In this document: piece after piece, positions 7,055-14,822 of the stretch
How positions within the stretch are numbered: position 1 is the stretch's first letter
How the letters are laid out: the number at the start of each line of letters is the position of its first letter
Assembly: GCF_013385425.1 (NCBI RefSeq)
Contig: NZ_JACAQA010000009.1
Location: 165,750-229,749, forward strand
Length of the DNA stretch: 64,000 nt
Direction of reading: 5' to 3'
Source: Pseudomonas gingeri
GTDB lineage: Bacteria > Pseudomonadota > Gammaproteobacteria > Pseudomonadales > Pseudomonadaceae
Position numbers and translations under genes: made by a program
Notes under the pieces: generated by a model
What the model was told of the DNA's origin: nothing
What the model saw: the letters and a program-made list of their open reading frames with translations, nothing else
The model's database searches: none

Positions 7055-9451
7055 ATGGGGAGCAACACGCAACAACGTTTGTACACGGCGATTTTGTCGG
7101 CACATTTGCTGACCGCCGCCAGCGCTTTTACCTTCAGTTCGACGGCTGCCGCCGAGGCGGAAAGCGCCGAAGCGCCAAAGCTCGACACCGTTATCGTCAC
7201 CGGCACGCGCTCCCAGGAGCGCACGGCCAGCCAGTCGCTGTCGCCCATCGATGTGATCAGCGGCGACAGCCTGCGCGGCACCGGCTCGGATGAGCTGGGC
7301 ACAGTGCTGGCGAAGTTGATTCCGTCCATCAACTTCCCGCGGCCGAGCCTGGTGGATGGCGCCGAGCTGGTGCGCCCGGCGCAATTGCGCGGGCTGTCAC
7401 CGGACCAGGTGCTGGTGCTGGTCAATGGCAAGCGGCGCCACACCAGCGCCTTTGTCAACCTGGGCGGCGCGGTGGGCCGGGGCTCGGCACCGACCGACCT
7501 GAATGCGATCCCGCTGTCGTCGATCGACCATATCGAAGTGCTACGCGATGGCGCGTCCGCCCGCTACGGCTCGGACGCGATTGCCGGGGTGATCAACATC
7601 ATCCTCAAGAACGCCGACCATGGCGGTTCGATCTCCAGCAAGTTCGGTGAATACAAGAAGGGCGACGGTATCCAGCGGCAGATCTCCGGCAACAGCGGGT
7701 TCGCCATCGGTGACAACGGCTACTTCAACCTGTCCGGCGAAGGTGCCGACAACGATTACACCAACCGTGCCGGTAACGACTACCGTCCCGCCAGCGTCGG
7801 TTCCACCACCTATGGCCAGCAAGTGTTCCGCCAGGGGGAGCCGGCCAGCGACGAAGGCAAGCTGGCCTTCAACTCGGCTTACAGCTTCAACGACGCCGCC
7901 GAACTCTACAGCTTCGGTGGCTACAGCAAGCGCCGGGGCGAAACCGCCGGCTTCTATCGCGCCAGCAATGCCTCGAACAACCTTCCGGCGATCTACCCCA
8001 ACGGTTACCTGCCGCTGATTCGCGGCGACCTCGAGGACACTTCCCTGGTGGTCGGCCTGCGTGGCCTGCTGACGGATAACTGGCACTACGACCTGTCCGC
8101 CAACTACGGCAAGAACCAGTACGACCTGAGCACCGAGACGATCAACACCTCGCTGGGCCTGAACACCCCGCGCAAATTTGAAAACGGCACCCTGAGCAAC
8201 GACCAGCGCCAACTGAGCCTGGACCTGTCGCGGGAATTCAGCCTCGGCTGGCTGCCGTATCCGGTGTCCGTGGCGTTCGGCGGCGAATACCTGCGCCAGG
8301 GTTACCAGATCAGCGCCGGCCAGCCTGAGTCCTATTACCAGACCGGCAGTTCCGGCCTTGGCGGCTTCCGCGAATCGGATGCCGGCAGCTATTCGCGGCA
8401 TAACTTCGCCCAGTACCTGGACCTGGAAACCAACTTCACGGAAAAACTCAGTGCCTCGGCGGCGGTACGTCGCGAGGACTACAGCGACTTCGGTGCCAAC
8501 GTCAGCGGCTCGTTGTCGGCGCGCTACGATTTCACCCCGCAGGTGGCCTTGCGCGGCAGCGTCTCCAACGGCTTCCGCGCACCGTCCCTGGCCCAGCAGA
8601 ACTTCGCCTTTACCTCCTCGCAACTGATCGGCTCGACCGTGCAGGAGACCGGGGTGTTCCCGGCCAACGGCAAAGTGGCGCGGTTGCTCGGCTCCGATGA
8701 TCTGAAACCGGAGAAGTCCCGCAACTACAGCCTCGGCCTGGTGCTGCAGCCGACGGACAACCTGACGCTGACCGCCGATATCTACCGGATCGATATCAGC
8801 GACCGCATCAGCCTGTCGTCCAACCTGTCGCTGAACAACGCGGCGATCGCCTATCTGCAGGCCAACGGTGTGGGCAATATCAACTACACCAGCGCCCGCT
8901 ACTTCACCAATGCAACCAGTACCCGCACCGACGGCATCGACCTGGTGGCCAACTATCGCTACCAGCTGGACAACGGGGTGCGCTGGAACAGCACCCTGGG
9001 CTACAACTTCAATCACACCAAGGTCACCGACGTGAAGGCCAACCCGGCGATTCTCAATCAGTTGGGGGTCAATCTGTTGCGGGTCGACCGCCGTGAAGAG
9101 CTCGGTCTGCTGGGTGACAGCACGCCGGAGCAGAAGCTGACCCTGGGTAACGACTTCAACTACGGCAACTGGACGCTGCACACGACCCTGGTGCGTTATG
9201 GTTCCTTCACCAGCTACCAGGCCGATCCGACCTATGACCAGACCTTCAAGGCGGCCTGGCTGCTGGACCTGGCGGTGGACTACAAGCTGAAGAACTGGAC
9301 CTTTACCGTGGGCGGCGACAACGTCACCGACAAATACCCGGAGAAACTCAATGCCTACGCCAGCAACGGTGGCAACCTGGCCTACAGCACTTTTTCGCCG
9401 TACGGTTACAGCGGTGCGTTTTATTACGGTAAAGTGACTTACAACTGGTAA
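7055..9451 (+). CDS. TonB-dependent outer-membrane receptor
   Basis: The start at 7055 has a strong ribosome binding site (AAGGGGAGCGG); an upstream TTG at 7034 lies within that site. The protein is 798 residues: a signal peptide, the TonB box region LDTVIVTGTRSQE, the plug domain (about 50-165; LPRPSLVDGAELVRPAQLRG-like loop, then LVLVNGKRRHTSAFV and SIDHIEVLRDGASARYGSDA), and a long barrel ending in FYYGKVTYNW with the terminal aromatic that barrel assembly needs. It lacks the N-terminal signalling domain of transducing receptors. The two conserved motifs GSDAIAGVINII and FRAPSLAQQNF are those of the receptor family. It takes up a ligand across the outer membrane using TonB energy. The ligand is unknown. 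Its stop codon overlaps the start of a ChaC-type gene. Confidence 0.95.
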   Translation: MGSNTQQRLYTAILSAHLLTAASAFTFSSTAAAEAESAEAPKLDTVIVTGTRSQERTASQSLSPIDVISGDSLRGTGSDELGTVLAKLIPSINFPRPSLVDGAELVRPAQLRGLSPDQVLVLVNGKRRHTSAFVNLGGAVGRGSAPTDLNAIPLSSIDHIEVLRDGASARYGSDAIAGVINIILKNADHGGSISSKFGEYKKGDGIQRQISGNSGFAIGDNGYFNLSGEGADNDYTNRAGNDYRPASVGSTTYGQQVFRQGEPASDEGKLAFNSAYSFNDAAELYSFGGYSKRRGETAGFYRASNASNNLPAIYPNGYLPLIRGDLEDTSLVVGLRGLLTDNWHYDLSANYGKNQYDLSTETINTSLGLNTPRKFENGTLSNDQRQLSLDLSREFSLGWLPYPVSVAFGGEYLRQGYQISAGQPESYYQTGSSGLGGFRESDAGSYSRHNFAQYLDLETNFTEKLSASAAVRREDYSDFGANVSGSLSARYDFTPQVALRGSVSNGFRAPSLAQQNFAFTSSQLIGSTVQETGVFPANGKVARLLGSDDLKPEKSRNYSLGLVLQPTDNLTLTADIYRIDISDRISLSSNLSLNNAAIAYLQANGVGNINYTSARYFTNATSTRTDGIDLVANYRYQLDNGVRWNSTLGYNFNHTKVTDVKANPAILNQLGVNLLRVDRREELGLLGDSTPEQKLTLGNDFNYGNWTLHTTLVRYGSFTSYQADPTYDQTFKAAWLLDLAVDYKLKNWTFTVGGDNVTDKYPEKLNAYASNGGNLAYSTFSPYGYSGAFYYGKVTYNW

Positions 9452-10125
9452 TGATCAAGAACCCCGCGCAATCCGCCATGACCGCTATCGATCCCGCGTT
9501 GTCGAGTTTGGCCTATCCGCCGCGCCTGGAACTGGGGGCGCAACTGACCCACGAGCAACTGCTCTGCTCCATGCAGGCCACCATGGCCCGGCACAAGGGC
9601 GGACCGGTCTGGCTGTTCGCCTACGGCTCGTTGATCTGGCGTCCCGAGTGCTCCGCCGTGGAGCGGGTGCGCGGGCGGGTTCATGGTTATCACCGGGGTT
9701 TGTACCTGTGGTCCCATGAACACCGGGGCACGCCGGAGTTTCCGGGGTTGGTGTTCGGCCTGGATCGCGGCGGTTCCTGCAGCGGTTTTGCCTATCGGTT
9801 GCCGGACGATCAGCTGGAGGCGTCGCTCTATGCCTTGTGGCAGCGGGAGATGCCGGTGCCGTCCTATCGGCCGCACTGGCTCAATTGCCGCCTGGCCACG
9901 GGGCAGACGGTTCAGGCGCTGGGTTTCGTGCTCGAGCGGCACTTGCCCAGCTATGCCGGCAACCTGCCGGACCATGTGCTGAACCAGGTGCTCGAAAGCG
10001 CCTGTGGGCGTTATGGCACCACCCGCGACTACGTCGAGCAGACCGCCAGCGCCCTGCGCAGCCACGCCATGCCGGATCGCAATCTGGAAGCGCGACTCAA
10101 GCGCTGCCGTTCGGCCTCGCATTAA
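9451..10125 (+). CDS. ChaC-like gamma-glutamylcyclotransferase
   Basis: A 224-residue cytoplasmic protein with the ChaC family signature VWLFAYGSLIWRPE (substrate-binding YGSL loop, about residues 53-66), the second strand RVHGYHRGLYLWSHEHRGTPEFPGLV, the GGSCSGFAYRL turn, and the glutamate in ALWQREM that serves as the catalytic base in the family. ChaC enzymes cleave glutathione into 5-oxoproline and cysteinyl-glycine. The ATG shares a base with the stop of the TonB receptor gene (TAATG), so both are made from one message. The coupling hints that the receptor may import a gamma-glutamyl compound or that the enzyme processes imported material, but this is inference. Downstream the DNA turns AT-rich. 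Confidence 0.88.
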   Translation: MIKNPAQSAMTAIDPALSSLAYPPRLELGAQLTHEQLLCSMQATMARHKGGPVWLFAYGSLIWRPECSAVERVRGRVHGYHRGLYLWSHEHRGTPEFPGLVFGLDRGGSCSGFAYRLPDDQLEASLYALWQREMPVPSYRPHWLNCRLATGQTVQALGFVLERHLPSYAGNLPDHVLNQVLESACGRYGTTRDYVEQTASALRSHAMPDRNLEARLKRCRSASH

Positions 10126-10342
10126 TATCACGGCGATGTTTAAAACCATTCAGTGAAATATACCGCCCTATTTTTATAATCTTCAAAAGCGCTATTTGAT
10201 ATCGATGTGGAAGACGTTATCAAAGAGAGAGATTCTTTGTGGGGCCGTTTTTATATTCAAGAATTGTTTCATTATCCGCGTTCATGAATGAGCTGGGGCA
10301 GTGCTATAACGAGTGATCTTTTGCACTCGGGTAAAGCTCCAT
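10126..10342. other. AT-rich spacer before the ExoY-like gene
   Basis: This 217-base stretch has clearly lower G+C than its neighbours (for example 10138-10280, with runs such as TATTTTTATAATC). No open frame of note, repeat or transposase remnant is visible. TATAAT at 10174-10179 and TATAAC at 10305-10310 could serve as -10 boxes. Its base composition, together with the following gene, suggests imported DNA. Confidence 0.5.
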
Positions 10343-11428
10343 ATGAAACTGAATATAGTGCGTGGGCTATCTGCCATTGTCAGTACCGGCATGCCAATAC
10401 AACATGGCCGAGCCTTTCAGCGTGTGGCTGACACTCACGAGTGTGTCATTGCCGTGCGGGCCGTGGGGCCTTGCGCCACGGGGTTGTTGTTGGAAAGTTA
10501 TGCCACCAAGGGCTTTCACAATAAAGCCAAAAGTTGCACCTGGGGGCCGATGGCCGGGTTTGTCCTGGCGGATCCAAGATTTACCAAAAACCCGGATATC
10601 GCCAGTCAGCGTAAAGCCTTGCAAGGAGCAGTCAGTTCAGGGGGCGACGAGACGCCGTTGTATATAACCAATGAGCGACGCAAGGCACTGGAAACTCAGC
10701 TGAAGTGCATGACGCTGGTGGGTGGGAATAACCAGGAAATGCGTTATATGGCGTCTGGTCCAACGGGTGTTTCCATGAGTTTCATATTGAAATATACAAC
10801 GGGTGTGGCGGGCACCAAGGGCGAGGGACTCTGGGGCGTGTTTTATGGACCGCAGGAAAGCCGCCTGTCCAATAACCTGACGGGACTCAACCAGGCACAG
10901 GATCGGACAAACCTGCTCCCGGTCATGGCCATTGTCGACCCCTATTGCCCGGTGGAGGTGCGCCAGACTTATCGGGCCGCGACCACCTGTGATTATGACC
11001 TGTGGGCGGTTTTCCCCCGGCGCAGCAGCTATTCCCGCTCAGGGGCGGACCGACGTCGGGTGCCGGGCAGTGATCGCCTGCGTCAGGGGCTGAAGTCTTT
11101 TATCCAGCATGAGGATCCCCACCTGGGCAACATTACGCCACGTATCAATCTACTCCGGACCGCGCTGAACACTGCGGTTCGTACGGAAGGCTATCAGGGC
11201 GGAGATGTGGTGCACCACAGCGACGAAGCGGGGCGTCCGCTGGTTTCGGATATCGATTTTCCCTGCCTGTTCTTTATCCCCCATGAAGAGGCCTATTGCG
11301 CCCGTAATGTGCACGATGTGAAGCACCTGCTCAGTGTGTTGAGCTTTGACTATGTCCTCGGCCTGAATCCGGGTTGGCATCGTCAATTGGGGCTCTCAGT
11401 AAGCCGGGAAGGACACTACGAGGTTTAG
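10343..11428 (+). CDS. ExoY / edema-factor family nucleotidyl cyclase toxin homologue
   Basis: A 361-residue protein that aligns over its whole length with the catalytic core of P. aeruginosa ExoY, anthrax edema factor and CyaA (Anthrax_toxA family). Matches seen: GMPIQHGRAFQRVADTHECV with the first strand of the core; TKGFHNKAKSCTWGPMAGF, with lysines 56 and 63 in the place of ExoY K81 and K88; TTCDYDLWAVFP with the metal-binding aspartates D217 and D219; LGNITPRINLL (N263); and VVHHSDEAGRPL (H291/H292). Relatives make cAMP or cGMP inside host cells after activation by actin or calmodulin. There are no RTX repeats and no added domain, so the type is ExoY. The start is uncertain (weak ribosome binding site; GTG at 10313 also possible). 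Base composition is lower in G+C than in neighbours. No secretion genes or chaperone are adjacent. Confidence 0.9.
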   Translation: MKLNIVRGLSAIVSTGMPIQHGRAFQRVADTHECVIAVRAVGPCATGLLLESYATKGFHNKAKSCTWGPMAGFVLADPRFTKNPDIASQRKALQGAVSSGGDETPLYITNERRKALETQLKCMTLVGGNNQEMRYMASGPTGVSMSFILKYTTGVAGTKGEGLWGVFYGPQESRLSNNLTGLNQAQDRTNLLPVMAIVDPYCPVEVRQTYRAATTCDYDLWAVFPRRSSYSRSGADRRRVPGSDRLRQGLKSFIQHEDPHLGNITPRINLLRTALNTAVRTEGYQGGDVVHHSDEAGRPLVSDIDFPCLFFIPHEEAYCARNVHDVKHLLSVLSFDYVLGLNPGWHRQLGLSVSREGHYEV

Positions 11429-11446
11429 CGTCGCTTCCCTTCGGTA

Positions 11447-12040
11447 TCAGCCGGGAAACGCCGGTTCATCGATCTTTTCGCTGCGGGACTCGATCAACTG
11501 CCCTTTGTGGTCAAAGCGCAGCACGATCAGCCAGTCATATACATCCTCCGGCCAATGCTTTTGCCCGGTCAGCTTTTTCGCATCGCCACCAAAGGCTTCG
11601 ATCAGGTTATCGATATGCCCGTGGTGCCAGGCGATCAGTACCACCGGCACGCTGTTGTCCTTGCCCAGGGATTTGACCAGCTTGTCGACCTCGTCGTCGG
11701 CGTAGGGTTGTTCGATGGGCAGGTTCAAGCGCTGCGACAGCGGGGTGAGGGTCAGGCGTGGCCGGTCGCTTTCCTTGCTGTCGCTGGTGGCAATCAGGCG
11801 TTGCGGGGTCAGTTGTGCGCCGTCCAGCGACAAGGGATCGAAGTAGCTGGCGTAGGCCTGGGCCCGATGTTCACCCGCGGGGCTGAGCCCGCGACCCTGG
11901 TCGGGTTTTTCCCCGTGGCGAACGATCAGCACCGTGACATCGCTCAAGCCGACTTCCTTGTGGGCCATGGCCGGTGTGGCGAGTATCAGCGCCGAGAAAG
12001 CGAGTACGCCGGGGAGCAGGGTCTGTAGCAGTTTGAGCAT
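11447..12040 (-). CDS. Periplasmic histidine phosphatase family protein
   Basis: A 197-residue protein with a signal peptide (LLPGVLAFSALILATPAMA) and the branch 2-like histidine phosphatase motif VLIVRHGEKPDQG, in which the histidine is phosphorylated during catalysis. A second conserved histidine is seen in LIAWHHGHIDNL. Overall length and the serine- and arginine-rich middle (SDSKESDRPRLTLTP) match small secreted phosphatase-like proteins of Pseudomonas. The substrate cannot be inferred. It is convergent with the ExoY-like gene, the two stop codons being 18 bases apart, and it marks the return to normal high-GC DNA. No terminator hairpin is obvious between them. Confidence 0.82.
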   Translation of the reverse strand: MLKLLQTLLPGVLAFSALILATPAMAHKEVGLSDVTVLIVRHGEKPDQGRGLSPAGEHRAQAYASYFDPLSLDGAQLTPQRLIATSDSKESDRPRLTLTPLSQRLNLPIEQPYADDEVDKLVKSLGKDNSVPVVLIAWHHGHIDNLIEAFGGDAKKLTGQKHWPEDVYDWLIVLRFDHKGQLIESRSEKIDEPAFPG

Positions 12041-12150
12041 GGATTTGCCTCGATGGGATGCAGGGGCGCGCTCGTCATGAGCGCGCCCGGGCCATGGGCA
12101 AAATATAGCGGTATTCAGGCAGCGTGCCGGGTGAAACTGTCGTCAGGTGC

Positions 12151-13128
12151 TCAACGCACCTGCACCACCACTTTGCCGACGGCCTTGCGCTGGGCCAGGT
12201 CATTGATGGCCTGGGCGGTCTGCGCCAGGGGATAGGTCTGCGATACCAGCGGCTTCAATTTGCCTTCGGCAAACCAGCTGAACAGTTGCTGGAAGTTGGC
12301 GGCGTTGTCCTGGGGCTGGCGCTGGGCGAACGAGCCCCAGAACACCCCGATCACCGCCGCACCCTTGAGCAGTGCCAGGTTCACCGGCAGCTCCGGGATT
12401 CGTCCGCTGGCAAAACCCACCACCAGCAGGCGGCCGTTCCAGGCGATGGAACGGATGGCCTGGTCGAACAGGTCGCCGCCGACCGGGTCGTAGATCACGT
12501 CGACGCCGTTGCCGTCGGTCAGGCGCTTGATTTCATCCTTGAGATTGTCCTGGCCATAGTTGATCAGTTCATCGGCGCCGAGGGCCTTGGCCACCGCCAG
12601 CTTCTCCGCGCTGCTGGCGGCGGCGATCACCCGGGCGCCCATGGCCTTGCCGATTTCCACGGCGGCCAGGCCCACGCCTCCGGAGGCGCCGAGTACCAGC
12701 AGGGTTTCCCCCGGCTGCAACTGCGCACGCTGCTTGAGGGCGTGCATGGAGGTGCCGTAGGTCATGCTGAAGGCGGCGGCGGTGGTGAAGTCCATGGCGG
12801 GGGGGATCGGCAGCACGTTATAGCCGGGCACTTTCACCTCTTCGGCAAAACTGCCCCAGCCGGTCAGGGCCATCACCCGGTCGCCGACCTTGAGGTGGCT
12901 GATCTTCTCGCCCACCGCGACGACCACGCCGGCCGCTTCACCACCCGGGGAAAACGGGAAGGGCGGCTTGAACTGGTATTTGCCCTCGATGATCAGCGTA
13001 TCCGGGAAGTTCACCCCGGCGGCGTGTACCTGCAGCAGGATCTCGTTCTTCGCGGGCACCGGGCTGGCGACCTCTTCCAGCACCAGCGTTTCGGCGGGGC
13101 CGAAGGCTTTGCAGAGCACGGCTTTCAT
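12151..13128 (-). CDS. NADPH:quinone oxidoreductase family protein (zinc-free MDR superfamily)
   Basis: From the ATG at 13128 (MKAVLCKAFGPAETLVLEEV) the protein is 325 residues. The longer in-frame TTG/GTG extension upstream has no homology. The N-terminal GroES-like fold (to about 120) carries AAGVNFPDTLIIEGKYQFKP, and the Rossmann part the dinucleotide motif VLGASGGVGLAAVEIGKAMG. The cysteine and histidine ligands for catalytic or structural zinc seen in alcohol dehydrogenases are absent, as in quinone oxidoreductases. The likely reaction is NADPH-dependent reduction of quinones or enones in the cytoplasm. It diverges from the FliL-like gene. The true substrate is unknown. Confidence 0.88.
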   Translation of the reverse strand: MKAVLCKAFGPAETLVLEEVASPVPAKNEILLQVHAAGVNFPDTLIIEGKYQFKPPFPFSPGGEAAGVVVAVGEKISHLKVGDRVMALTGWGSFAEEVKVPGYNVLPIPPAMDFTTAAAFSMTYGTSMHALKQRAQLQPGETLLVLGASGGVGLAAVEIGKAMGARVIAAASSAEKLAVAKALGADELINYGQDNLKDEIKRLTDGNGVDVIYDPVGGDLFDQAIRSIAWNGRLLVVGFASGRIPELPVNLALLKGAAVIGVFWGSFAQRQPQDNAANFQQLFSWFAEGKLKPLVSQTYPLAQTAQAINDLAQRKAVGKVVVQVR

Positions 13129-13284
13129 CGGGCTATTCCTTTGGGAGTGATGGCCGATAAGTGTAGGTGTGTGAGTCGAAGGGTCAACGAGCATGCCCCA
13201 CCCTGATAGTCCGCCATAAGCTTTTGCTTGGGCAGGGCGGTGCGGGTCGCTATGCTAGGCCGCAAACCGGATAAGGAGCGAATT

Positions 13285-13701
13285 GTGAAAGCGTTGATCA
13301 TGTTGATGTTGGCCTTGTCCCTGCCGTTGGCGGCAGTGGCGGCGGAAGAAGCCAAGGAAGGGGAAGGCGCGGGTCCGAAAGTCAGCTATATCAGCCTGAC
13401 GCCGCCGTTTGTCGGTAACTATGGTCTTGATGGCAGCCCGAAACTCAAGGTCTACAAGGCCGATGTGGCCTTGCGCGTGACCGGTGAGGAAGCGGCCAAG
13501 GCGGTCAAGGCCAACGAGCCGTTGATCCGTAACCAACTGGTGGCGCTGTTCGCCCAGCAGACCGTGGATTCGATGAGCAACGTCGACGCCAAGGAAAAGA
13601 TGCGCCAGGAAGCGCTGAAGCAGGTTCAGCAGGTGATGAACGACGAAACCGGCAAGCCGGTGGTCGAGGACCTGCTGTTCAATAACCTGATCGTTCAGTA
13701 A
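13285..13701 (+). CDS. FliL-like secreted protein (orphan)
   Basis: The GTG at 13285 follows a perfect AAGGAG six bases upstream, so it is preferred over the longer frame from 13228. The 138-residue product has a hydrophobic N-terminus (ALIMLMLALSLPLAAVAA) that reads more like a cleaved signal peptide than a fixed membrane anchor, then a FliL-type stomatin-like fold: ISLTPPFVGNYG, LKVYKADVALRVTGEEAAKAV, and the C-terminal block IRNQLVALFAQQTVDSMSNV. Pseudomonas carries such a FliL paralogue away from the flagellar genes. FliL proper binds the flagellar stator, whether this paralogue does is unknown. The gene ends two bases from the convergent ABC permease gene. Confidence 0.82.
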   Translation: MKALIMLMLALSLPLAAVAAEEAKEGEGAGPKVSYISLTPPFVGNYGLDGSPKLKVYKADVALRVTGEEAAKAVKANEPLIRNQLVALFAQQTVDSMSNVDAKEKMRQEALKQVQQVMNDETGKPVVEDLLFNNLIVQ

Positions 13702-13703
13702 AC

Positions 13704-14822
13704 CTAGGACGCCAGGCTCCTGCGGAACCGCGCCAGGGCCACGCTGAAGAACACCAGGCCGATGCCCGCCAGCGCCAGCAGGTCGGGCCAGACCACGCTG
13801 ACCCCGGCATCGCGGAACAGGATCGCCGACGCCAGGCTGACGAAGTGCGTCGACGGCGAGCCCTGCATCACCCATTGCAGCCAGGTCGGCATGCTGTCCA
13901 GCGGCGTGCTGCCGCCGGACAGCAGGAGCATGGGGATGATCACCGGGATCGCCAGCAGACCGAACTGCGGAGTCGAGCGGGCCAGGGTCGCGAGGAAAAT
14001 CCCCAGGGCCGTGCTGGCGAACAGATACAGCGCCGTCACCCCCAGGAACAAGCCCAACGAGCCGGCCAACGGCACGCCCAGCGCGCCCTTGACGATCACT
14101 TCCAGCGACACCCAGGTGCAGATCACCACCACCAGCAGGTTGCTCCAGATTTTCGCCAGCATGATTTCCAGGGCCGTGAGTGGCAGCACCAGCAGGTGAT
14201 CCAGGGTGCCGTGCTCGCGTTCGCGCAGCAGTGCGGTGCCGGTGAGGATGATCGCCAGGATGGTGATGTTGTTGACGATCTGGATCACCGCCAGGAACCA
14301 GCCGCCCTCCAGGTTGGCGTTGAACAACGCCCGGCTGGTCAGTAGCACCGGCGTCTGGCTCGCGGCGTCGGCCTGGCCGCCGTACTCGAGGAGTTCGCGC
14401 TGGAAGATCCGCCCGATATAGCCGGCACCCATGAATGCCTGGCTCATGGCGGTGGCGTCGACGTTGACCTGCACGGTGGGTGAGCGGCCGGCCAGCAGGT
14501 CGCTCTGGAAGTTGGCCGGCACATTGATCACGAAGGTGTACTGGCCGCTGTCCAGGGCCGCGTCCAGGCGGTCGTAGGGCAATGGCGCCGGGCGCTGGAA
14601 TTCCGGCGGTTGCAGGGCATCGCCCAGTTTGCGCGACAGCGCGCTGCGGTCCTCGTCCACCAGGGCGACACTGGCGTTGTGCACGCCGATCACCGAGCCG
14701 GCCGCGGGCATGTAGATCGCCACGCTGAAGGCATAGAACAGGAACAGCAGCAGGACGCTGTCATGGCGCAGGCTGGTCAGTTCCTTGATGCCGAGGCGCA
14801 GGATATGGGCGAGCTTGTGCAT
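13704..14822 (-). CDS. ABC-2 type export permease (YhhJ-like)
   Basis: A 372-residue inner-membrane protein from the ATG at 14822. It has an N-terminal membrane helix (LLLFLFYAFSVAIYMP), a large periplasmic domain (about 45-185) and a C-terminal set of five or six helices (VIQIVNNITILAIILTGTAL, IPVIIPMLLLSGGSTPLDS). The motif LREREHGTLDHLLVLPLTALE is the cytoplasmic coupling loop of ABC-2 exporters. The start overlaps the stop of the RbbA-like gene by one base, so it is the last gene of a three-gene export operon. It probably pairs with the C-terminal membrane half of the RbbA-like protein. The exported compound is unknown; E. coli homologues are linked only loosely to drug or toxic compound efflux. 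Confidence 0.9.
   Translation of the reverse strand: MHKLAHILRLGIKELTSLRHDSVLLLFLFYAFSVAIYMPAAGSVIGVHNASVALVDEDRSALSRKLGDALQPPEFQRPAPLPYDRLDAALDSGQYTFVINVPANFQSDLLAGRSPTVQVNVDATAMSQAFMGAGYIGRIFQRELLEYGGQADAASQTPVLLTSRALFNANLEGGWFLAVIQIVNNITILAIILTGTALLREREHGTLDHLLVLPLTALEIMLAKIWSNLLVVVICTWVSLEVIVKGALGVPLAGSLGLFLGVTALYLFASTALGIFLATLARSTPQFGLLAIPVIIPMLLLSGGSTPLDSMPTWLQWVMQGSPSTHFVSLASAILFRDAGVSVVWPDLLALAGIGLVFFSVALARFRRSLAS

Noticed and set aside
10126..11428. Type III chaperone or secretion gene next to the ExoY-like gene
   Set aside because: The flanking DNA has no acidic small ORF or secretion component; the neighbours are chaC and a phosphatase.
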